Assembly: GCA_036399715.1 (NCBI GenBank)
Contig: DASWMO010000151.1
Span: 1-7,542, forward strand
Length of the DNA stretch: 7,542 nucleotides
Direction: 5' to 3'
Source of the DNA: DASVSE01 sp036399715
Lineage (GTDB): Bacteria; Bacteroidota; Rhodothermia; Rhodothermales; Rubricoccaceae
Of the stretch, positions 1 through 5,378 are shown one piece after another; the stretch's first letter is position 1; every line of letters begins with the position of its first letter. A program made the position numbers and the translations under genes. Below the pieces are notes generated by a model. The model saw only the letters and a program-made list of their open reading frames with translations, was not told where the DNA came from and did no database searches.

Positions 1-44
1 ACGGCGCGCGGGGCGACTGCGGCGTCCGCATCTACGTCGAGTAA
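1..44 (+). CDS. 3' end of an unidentified plus-strand gene (partial)
   Basis: An open frame enters from the left edge and ends at TAA (42-44), giving the C-terminal residues GARGDCGVRIYVE. The alternating hydrophobic/charged ending IYVE could be a terminal beta strand, but 13 residues are too few to name a family. Support is indirect: the reading frame stops about 30 nt before a strong hairpin that would separate it from the convergent gene at 110-712. It could also be a chance frame. Confidence 0.4.
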   Translation, partial: GARGDCGVRIYVE

Positions 45-74
45 GCCGCACGTCCCCAGACGTACGGCCCGAAA

Positions 75-103
75 ACGCGCGGCGGGGCAAACCCGCCGCG
101 CGT
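75..103 (-). terminator. Intrinsic terminator between convergent genes
   Basis: This is a perfect 12-bp inverted repeat: the left arm 75-86 (ACGCGCGGCGGG) is complementary to 92-103, with a 5-nt loop. On the minus strand the stem runs into TTTTC, so it is a good rho-independent terminator for the beta-barrel gene, whose stop codon lies 6 nt upstream. On the plus strand there is no T-run, but the GC-rich hairpin could still slow transcription of the gene ending at 44. Confidence 0.85.
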
Positions 104-109
104 CCTGCC

Positions 110-712
110 TCAGATACCGACGCCGAGGCGCAGCTGGAAAAGGCTCACCTTGTACGCGTTCTCGGTCTCGAGGCCGCGGTCCTCAGCGAAGCCGGTCACG
201 TCTCGCGAGTAGCGCAGCTCCAGGAACGCCGCCGGCCCGACGAGTGGCGCCTTGAACGACGCTCCGACGCCGACGTTGGCTGCCACGTTGACCGTGCTCC
301 GGTTGACGAGGCCCTCGTCGACGCTCCCGATGGGGAAGCGGAATTCGGGGCCCGCGAGCGCATACGCCTTCACGACGGGCGTCGGCGTCTGGAAGCGGAA
401 GTCCACCGGGACCGTGATAAAGTCCGCCGAGACGACTTCCTGCGTCGGGCCGCCCGGGCGGTCGGTGAGCCGCTCGACGTTGCCCGCCTTGAGGTAGAAC
501 ACGCCTGTCCGGAAGGCGACGAACGGGATCGACACGTCGCCGTAGACGCCGACGTGGAAGCCGGTCGTGCCTTCGAGGCTCGAGTTGGCGATCTCGTTGT
601 AGCTGGAAAAGTTGGGTCCGCCGGCAACGCCGACGCTGACGGACGGGAGGATCTGGGCGGACGCGGCGGGCGCGGCGAGGAACGCCGCGAGGGCGAGAGG
701 CAGAAGGCGCAT
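110..712 (-). CDS. Outer-membrane beta-barrel protein (PF13568-like)
   Basis: This 200-residue protein has a clear Sec signal peptide, MRLLPLALAAFLAAPAASA, with probable cleavage before Q20. The mature part shows alternating amphipathic strands typical of a small beta-barrel: VSVGVAGGPNFSSY (25-38), GFHVGVYGDVSIPF (51-64), FRTGVFYLKAG (67-77), FITVPVDFRF (98-107), VKAYALAGPEFRFPIG (114-129), VNVAANVGVGASF (141-153), AAFLELRYSRD (161-171) and a terminal strand YKVSLFQLRLGVGI. Family knowledge: porin-family/PorT-like proteins of Bacteroidota have this size, signal and GPEFRF-like strand. The frame is open to 856, but the start at 712 was chosen because it begins the signal peptide and lies 25 nt downstream of a promoter match. 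It is transcribed alone, divergently from bshA. The specific function is unknown; it is probably an integral outer-membrane protein. Confidence 0.85.
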   Translation of the reverse strand: MRLLPLALAAFLAAPAASAQILPSVSVGVAGGPNFSSYNEIANSSLEGTTGFHVGVYGDVSIPFVAFRTGVFYLKAGNVERLTDRPGGPTQEVVSADFITVPVDFRFQTPTPVVKAYALAGPEFRFPIGSVDEGLVNRSTVNVAANVGVGASFKAPLVGPAAFLELRYSRDVTGFAEDRGLETENAYKVSLFQLRLGVGI

Positions 713-737
713 GGCAGCACGGGGGAAGGAGGAAGCG

Positions 738-767
738 CAAACGTACGCCACGGCGCGCGGGCTCCCA
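738..767 (-). promoter_or_regulatory. Bacteroidota-type promoter for the beta-barrel gene
   Basis: On the minus strand TACGTTTG (745-738) matches the Bacteroidota -7 consensus TAnnTTTG exactly. Nineteen nt upstream is TGG (767-765), a two-of-three match to the TTG core of the -33 element, at the canonical spacing. Transcription would begin near 732, leaving a leader of about 20 nt before the ATG at 712. The leader is pyrimidine-rich and has no Shine-Dalgarno sequence. Confidence 0.65.
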
Positions 768-839
768 CTCGGCTGCCGAACCGTGCCGGAGGCGTTGCGT
801 TCGGAACTCGGTCCCACCTGCTTCGCACCGCCCGCGCCC

Positions 840-2021
840 ATGACCATCGGCATCACCTGCTACCCCACGTTCGGCGGCTCGGGCGTCGTCGCGACCGAGC
901 TCGGCAAGGCGCTCGCGGCACGCGGCCACACGGTCCACTTTATCGCGTACGCCCTCCCGATGCGACTGGACCACGTCGCCGAGAACCTCTACTTCCACGA
1001 GGTCCACGTGACGAACTACCCGCTCTTCGAGTACCCGCCCTACGCGCTCGCGCTCGCGTCCAAGATGATCGACGTCGCGCGCCACGAGCACCTGGACCTG
1101 CTACACGTCCACTACGCGATCCCGCACGCGACGTCCGCCGTCCTCGCCCGCGACATCCTCGCCAAGTCTGGCCACGCCCTGCCCGTCGTCACGACGCTCC
1201 ACGGGACCGACATCACGCTCGTCGGCAAGGACCCGAGCTTCAAGCCCGTCGTCGAGCACGCCATCGACACGTCGGACGGCGTGACGAGCGTCTCGGACTG
1301 GCTCCGCGGCGAGACCTACGCCGAGTTCGACGTGAAGGCCCCGATCGAGGTCATCCCCAACTTTATCGACACCAAACGCTTCCGCCGCACGCCCAAGGAC
1401 CACTTCCGGCAGGCCATTGCGCCCGACGGCGAGAAGCTCGTCGCCCATGTCTCCAACTTCCGCCGCGTGAAGCGGACCACGGACGTCGTCGAGGTCTTCG
1501 CGCGCCTACATGGCACGGGCATCTGGCCCGAGGACCACACCCGGGCGGGCACGCCGGGGGGCGTGAAGCTGCTCATGGTCGGCGACGGGCCGGACCGCCC
1601 CGCCGCCGAAGCGCTCGCGCGCGAGCTCGGGGTCTGGCACGACGTGCGGTTTATCGGCAAGCAGGAGCCCGTCGAGGAGATCCTCTCCATCGCGGACCTG
1701 TTCCTGATGCCCTCCGCGAGCGAGACGTTCGGCCTCGCCGCGCTCGAAGCCATGGCCTGCGGCGTCCCCGTCGTCTCGTCCGACGTCGGCGGCATCCCCG
1801 AGCTCAACATCCACGGCGAAACCGGCTTCCTGCTGCCGCTCGGCGACCTCGACGGGCTGACGGCCGCCTCGAGGCGCATCCTCACGGACCCCGTCCTGCA
1901 CGCGCGCATGGCGGCGGCCGCCCGCGCCCGCGCCGTGGACGAGTTCGACCTCGACCGCATCGTCCCCCGCTACGAGGCCTACTACGAGGCCGTCATCGCC
2001 TCCACCCGCGCCCCCGCCTGA
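840..2021 (+). CDS. bshA: BshA, N-acetyl-alpha-D-glucosaminyl L-malate synthase
   Basis: This 393-residue GT-B fold glycosyltransferase (GT4 family) transfers GlcNAc from UDP-GlcNAc to L-malate, the first committed step of bacillithiol synthesis in the cytoplasm. Diagnostic stretches match BshA from Bacillus as I remember it: ITCYPTFGGSGVVATELGKA (5-24) at the N-terminal binding loop, HVHYAIPHA (89-97), TTLHGTDITLVGKDPSF (118-134), NFIDTKRF (174-181), HVSNFRRVKRTTDVVEVF (203-220), LLMVGDGP (244-251), SETFGLAALEAMACGVPVV (294-312) with the E-x7-E pair E295/E303, and GGIPE (317-321). Length is slightly above the usual ~380 because of an extra loop at about 223-241. The frame is open upstream to 612, but family members begin at this ATG. 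No Shine-Dalgarno is visible. No bshB or bshC gene is adjacent, so the pathway is dispersed. The gene ends 3 nt from the convergent neighbour. Confidence 0.95.
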   Translation: MTIGITCYPTFGGSGVVATELGKALAARGHTVHFIAYALPMRLDHVAENLYFHEVHVTNYPLFEYPPYALALASKMIDVARHEHLDLLHVHYAIPHATSAVLARDILAKSGHALPVVTTLHGTDITLVGKDPSFKPVVEHAIDTSDGVTSVSDWLRGETYAEFDVKAPIEVIPNFIDTKRFRRTPKDHFRQAIAPDGEKLVAHVSNFRRVKRTTDVVEVFARLHGTGIWPEDHTRAGTPGGVKLLMVGDGPDRPAAEALARELGVWHDVRFIGKQEPVEEILSIADLFLMPSASETFGLAALEAMACGVPVVSSDVGGIPELNIHGETGFLLPLGDLDGLTAASRRILTDPVLHARMAAAARARAVDEFDLDRIVPRYEAYYEAVIASTRAPA

Positions 2022-2024
2022 GCG

Positions 2025-2792
2025 CTACCGCGCGACGACGAGGCGGGCCGAGATATGCCCCTCCCCCGCCTCGGCCCGGACCACGTACACGCCCGCAGGC
2101 CACGCCGACGTATCGACCCGCAGGCCCAGCGTTGCCCCGGCCAGACCGTCGTGCAGAACGGCGACCTCGCGCCCGAGCGCGTCGGACACCACGACCCGAA
2201 CGGGCCCCGCCGCGGGCTGCACGAGCGAGAGCGTCGACACGCCCCCGGCCGGGTTCGGCGCGAGCGCCAGGCGCACCGCCGACGCGTCGGGCGCTGCCTC
2301 TGAGGCGACGCAGAACAGCTCCGTGATTCTGACCTGCAACGGCTCCGTCACCCCGCCCGAATAGACCCGGAGCGTGTCCCTGAAGCCGCCCGCAGCACGG
2401 CCGGACGGCCGAACCGGGCAGGCGAGGGTCGTCTGGATCAGGACAGAGTCGCCGGGAGCGAGCGTGAGGCCGAACAGGCTCCCGTAGTCCCTGCACGGGC
2501 CGTTCCAGGCGCAATACACGGACCCGTACATCTGATCACCTTCTCGAACGGAGTAATAGGACACGTAGACCGGAGGCCCGGTCGGGCCACCTGGGTTATC
2601 GCTCAGAGTCGCCGCGGTCCGAAGGCTGTCGAACCGCACCGCCGCCGCTGTGGTGTTCCGGATGACGAGCGGGGGGCCCGACGAGGCGTCGTACGGGTTC
2701 GGCGTCGCCGTGAGCCCACCCTGAGCCGAGACGGCCGGCACGGCAGCAAGGACGGCGAGCGCGAGGGAAACGGCTGAGAAGCGAAAGGGCAT
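2025..2792 (-). CDS. Secreted protein with type IX secretion C-terminal sorting domain
   Basis: This 255-residue protein has a Sec signal peptide (1-23, ending AVSA before QGG) and a C-terminal type A T9SS sorting domain from about 174 to 255. Its hallmarks are LALAPNPAGG at the domain start, VRVVVSDALGREVAVL in the middle, WPAGVYVVRAEAG, and a final strand SARLVVAR. Such domains direct export through the T9SS, after which they are usually removed while the protein is anchored or released. The body (24-173) is unassigned; it is Pro/Gly-rich with beta strands such as PLVIRNTTAAAVRFDSL and DTLRVYSGGVTEPLQVRITEL, faintly like an ASH/Ig-like fold, and has four cysteines (94, 100, 124, 161) that could form disulfides. 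The start at 2792 begins the signal peptide; the frame stays open to 2882. Only a weak promoter match (TATCCTTCG about 24 nt upstream) is visible. It could be a small surface adhesin or binding protein; the function is unknown. Confidence 0.85.
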   Translation of the reverse strand: MPFRFSAVSLALAVLAAVPAVSAQGGLTATPNPYDASSGPPLVIRNTTAAAVRFDSLRTAATLSDNPGGPTGPPVYVSYYSVREGDQMYGSVYCAWNGPCRDYGSLFGLTLAPGDSVLIQTTLACPVRPSGRAAGGFRDTLRVYSGGVTEPLQVRITELFCVASEAAPDASAVRLALAPNPAGGVSTLSLVQPAAGPVRVVVSDALGREVAVLHDGLAGATLGLRVDTSAWPAGVYVVRAEAGEGHISARLVVAR

Positions 2793-2876
2793 CGGCGGGA
2801 GGGCAGCGTGCGAGGCCGAAGGATAGGGCGAAAACGCTCGTCTGATCACACCAGCGATCCGCCGCGTTTCCCGCCT

Positions 2877-2902
2877 GTTCACCCGGCTTGGCCGTTCACC
2901 CG
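2877..2902. repeat. Paired 9-bp direct repeat upstream of the T9SS-protein gene
   Basis: GTTCACCCG occurs at 2877-2885 and 2894-2902, separated by 8 nt (17-nt period). A third, partial copy GTTCACG starts at 2923, at the edge of the 21-bp array. The pair lies 85-110 nt upstream of the T9SS-protein start codon, so it could be an operator or a decayed edge of the array. The interval 2793-2922 otherwise contains no gene that I can support. Confidence 0.4.
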
Positions 2903-2922
2903 CTCCTGAAGCCCGGCGCCCC

Positions 2923-3162
2923 GTTCACGCGCTCCAACACCCCGCTCACGCAGTCGAACACCCCGAACCGCCGCTCCATCCCTCCGAACCGGGACCCGAT
3001 CACCCCGAACCGCCGCGTCAACACCACGAACCGCGACCCCAACACCACGAACCGCTGCTCCAACACCACGAACCGGGACTCGGTACAGTGGAACCGCCGC
3101 GTCGACACCCCGAACCGCGACCCGAACACCTCGAACCGCCAGTCCAACACCCCGATCCGCCG
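2923..3162. repeat. 21-bp tandem repeat array with 42/84-bp higher-order structure
   Basis: About eleven contiguous 21-bp units run from 2923 to the base next to the ATPase stop codon; the last, at 3154, is cut short by the gene. Unit starts are 2923, 2944, 2965, 2986, 3007, 3028, 3049, 3070, 3091, 3112, 3133 and 3154, with no indels. Nine consecutive units begin with an invariant GAACCG, followed by 7 variable bases and an AACACCCC-like tail. The first two units and the last are degenerate. Variable blocks alternate between a CCGCTCC-like and a GGACCCG-like type, giving a 42-bp dimer, and the four-unit block 2965-3048 resembles 3049-3132. Because 21 is divisible by three, both strands stay open: plus reads NRR/NRD heptads and minus reads RF-x-V heptads. 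These are probably not real proteins. The units have no unique spacers, so this is not CRISPR. Confidence 0.9.
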
Positions 3163-3921
3163 CTATCCCAGGTCCGCCACGTCCAGCCCCGCGAGCGTCG
3201 GCGCCGCGACCGCCTCGTCCGTCTCTACGACGCCGTCGCGCAGGCGCACCACGCGCCGCGCGTGGGCCGCGATGTCATCCTCGTGCGTCACCACGACGAG
3301 CGTGTTGCCCGCCCGAGCGAGGCGCTCGAACAGCCGCATGATCTCCTCGGATGTCGCCGTGTCGAGGTTGCCCGTCGGCTCGTCCGCGAGCAGGATCGCC
3401 GGCCGGTTCACGAGCGCCCGCGCGACGGCGACGCGCTGCCGCTGCCCGCCCGAGAGCTCGTTCGGCCGGTGCGTAAGGCGGTCTCCGAGTCCGACGGACG
3501 TCAGCGCCTCGGCCGCCCGCTCGCGGCGCTCGGCGCGCGAGATGCCCGCGTAGACGAGCGGTAGCTCGACGTTTTCGAGGCAGTTCTGGCGCGGCAACAG
3601 GTTGAACGTCTGGAAGACAAACCCGATCTGCCGGTTGCGGACGTGCGCGAGCGCGTCGTCGCTCAGCGTCCCCACGTCCTGCCCCTCGAGGCGGTACACG
3701 CCCGTCGAGGGCACGTCGAGGCAGCCGATGATGTTCATCAGCGTGCTCTTGCCCGAGCCCGACGGGCCCATCACGGCGACGTACTCGCCGGGCTGGACCG
3801 AGAACGTGCACCCACGGAGGGCGTGGACCGTCTCGGCCCCCATCTGGTACGTTTTCCAGACGTCGGCGATGTCGATGACGGGGTCGGGCCGCGAGGCCTC
3901 AGGCGAGAGGTCGGGCGTCAT
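3163..3921 (-). CDS. ABC exporter ATP-binding protein, MacB/LolD type
   Basis: This is a 252-residue ATPase subunit that would energise a tripartite efflux pump from the cytoplasmic face. All nucleotide-binding motifs are present: A-loop Y25 in WKTYQMG, Walker A GPSGSGKST (52-60), Q-loop Q104 in FVFQTFNLLP, signature LSGGQ (156-160), Walker B ILLADE (176-181), D-loop NLD (185-187) and switch histidine H213. The YQMGAETVHALRG start and the overall length are typical of the MacB/LolD/FtsE subfamily. Its ATG overlaps the adaptor stop as ATGA, implying translational coupling; GAGGAG lies 8 nt before the ATG, although those bases also encode Glu-Glu of the adaptor. No permease domain is fused and no permease gene follows. 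Its TAG stop abuts a 21-bp repeat array that continues the same open frame. The substrate cannot be inferred. Confidence 0.93.
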   Translation of the reverse strand: MTPDLSPEASRPDPVIDIADVWKTYQMGAETVHALRGCTFSVQPGEYVAVMGPSGSGKSTLMNIIGCLDVPSTGVYRLEGQDVGTLSDDALAHVRNRQIGFVFQTFNLLPRQNCLENVELPLVYAGISRAERRERAAEALTSVGLGDRLTHRPNELSGGQRQRVAVARALVNRPAILLADEPTGNLDTATSEEIMRLFERLARAGNTLVVVTHEDDIAAHARRVVRLRDGVVETDEAVAAPTLAGLDVADLG

Positions 3922-5333
3922 TCCTCGGTCTCCTCGACGGGCTCGTCAGACTCGTGGACGCGGTCGCCGTCCTTGATTTCGGTCCGCAGCAGGCTGAAGG
4001 GGCCCGTGATGACCTGCTCGGTCCCGCGCAGGCCCGAGCGGATCTCGATGTGCGTGTCGTCGGTGATGCCCGTCGTGACCTCGCGCATGACCGCCTTGCC
4101 GTCTACGAGCACGAACACGACGCGGCGCAGGTCTTCCTCGTCCGGGATGTCCTCGTCCGGGACCGTCTCGCCGCGCGCCTCGGCCTCGCGGCGCGCCTCG
4201 CGGGCGAGCGCGTTGATGTCGCGGACCGTCACGGCCTGGATCGGCACGACGACCGCCTCGGGGACGGTTCGCGTAAAGATGTCGACCGTGCCCGACATGC
4301 CCGGCCGCAGGACTGGGCCGGGCGCGCGCGGCGGCGTGCCCTCCTCGGGCGCCGTCCGCGCCGTCTGCGCCGCGTCCTGCCCGACGGCCGCGAGGCGGAT
4401 CTCGACCGGGAAGTTGGTGACCGCCTGGGCGGATCCCTCGTTCGTGATGCGCGCCGAGTTGGCGATCTCCGTCACGATGCCCCGCAGCGGGTCGTCCGGG
4501 TACGCGTCCACCTCGACCTGCGCCGAGTCGCCGAGCTCCACCTGCACGACGTCGTTCTCGTTGACGTCAATGCGGACCGTCATCGCGTCGAGGCGCGCGA
4601 CGCGCATGAGCTCGGTGCCCGCCATCTGCGCCGTCCCGACGATTTTCTGCCCCAGCTCGACGTTGAGCTGGCTCACGGTCCCCGAGATGGGCGCGTAGAT
4701 GGCGGTCCGAGAGAGGTCCTGACCGGCCTGCCGCGCGCGGATCTGCTCGCCGCGGACCGTCGCCTGCGCGCCCGAGATGCGCCCGCGGGCCGTCTCGATG
4801 CGGGCCCGGGCCGACCGCTCGGCGGCCTGCGCGACGGCGAGCGCGCCCTGAGCGGCTTCGAGCTCGGACGCTGCGATGACGTCGCGGTTAAAGAGGTTTT
4901 GCTGGCGCTCCAGAGCGCGCTGTGCCCGCTCGCGGTCGGCCGTCGCCTGGGCGGCGTCAACGGTCGCCTGCTCGACGTCACGCGCGGCCTGGTCCACGCC
5001 CGTCTGGGCGCTCGACACGCTCGCCTGCGCCTGCTCGCGCTGCGACGCGTAGGCGTCGGGCCGGATGCGCAGCAGCAGCTGGCCCTGCTCCACGCGGTCG
5101 CCCTCGGCGACGGCCAGAAAGACGATCTCGCCCGAGACGTCGGACGAGATGGGCACCTCGACCTCACTCGCGACGGTCCCCGAGGCGGTCACCGTCTGCG
5201 TGATCGACCGCACACGCGCGTCGGCGACCTCGACGGCGAGGCCCTCGTCCTCGCCGCCGAACGCGACGGCCGCACCGCCGAGGACGACGACGGCGACGCC
5301 GAGGCCGATCAGGATTTTCTTCGTTGGAGTCAC
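3918..5333 (-). CDS. Efflux periplasmic adaptor subunit (MacA/HlyD-like, RND-type fold)
   Basis: This 471-residue membrane-fusion protein links an inner-membrane ABC transporter to a TolC-type channel. An N-terminal anchor helix (about 6-26) leaves the rest in the periplasm. The two lipoyl half-motifs are VSGEIVFLAVAEGDRVEQGQ (66-85) and YAPISGTVSQLNVELGQKI (213-231). They flank an Ala/Gln/Arg-rich alpha-helical hairpin (about 95-208) that should contact TolC. A beta-barrel domain (about 250-350, with LRPGMSGTVDIF near its end) and a membrane-proximal domain (about 355-455) follow. Two unusual insertions are a Pro/Ala-rich stretch at about 318-340 and a highly charged one at about 372-403, longer than in E. 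coli MacA (371 residues). The start codon is GTG at 5333-5331; no in-frame ATG precedes the anchor closely. It lies 45 nt after the TolC gene and overlaps the ATPase by 4 nt, so the three form one operon. Confidence 0.92.
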   Translation of the reverse strand: MTPTKKILIGLGVAVVVLGGAAVAFGGEDEGLAVEVADARVRSITQTVTASGTVASEVEVPISSDVSGEIVFLAVAEGDRVEQGQLLLRIRPDAYASQREQAQASVSSAQTGVDQAARDVEQATVDAAQATADRERAQRALERQQNLFNRDVIAASELEAAQGALAVAQAAERSARARIETARGRISGAQATVRGEQIRARQAGQDLSRTAIYAPISGTVSQLNVELGQKIVGTAQMAGTELMRVARLDAMTVRIDVNENDVVQVELGDSAQVEVDAYPDDPLRGIVTEIANSARITNEGSAQAVTNFPVEIRLAAVGQDAAQTARTAPEEGTPPRAPGPVLRPGMSGTVDIFTRTVPEAVVVPIQAVTVRDINALAREARREAEARGETVPDEDIPDEEDLRRVVFVLVDGKAVMREVTTGITDDTHIEIRSGLRGTEQVITGPFSLLRTEIKDGDRVHESDEPVEETEE

Positions 5334-5378
5334 GCCGGGAGAGGAAGGTGGACCGAGAGATCGGATGCGAACGCGCCG

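Noticed and set aside
795..825. TTG-19-TGCTTCG as a promoter for bshA
   Set aside because: The -7 part lacks the TA and one T of TAnnTTTG. It matches too poorly to call.
554..2326. Long Arg/Pro-rich plus-strand frame overlapping bshA
   Set aside because: It is a frame shadow of bshA in high-GC DNA; BshA has full-length family motifs in the other frame.
2923..3162. CRISPR array
   Set aside because: Units are contiguous 21-bp tandem copies with no unique spacers, no palindromic repeat of typical length, and no cas genes nearby.
2888..3553. Plus-strand protein with NRR/NRD heptads running into the ATPase antisense
   Set aside because: It is open only because the 21-bp repeat lacks stops and the GC-rich antisense of the ATPase is open. 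There is no start context and the composition is unlike a real protein.
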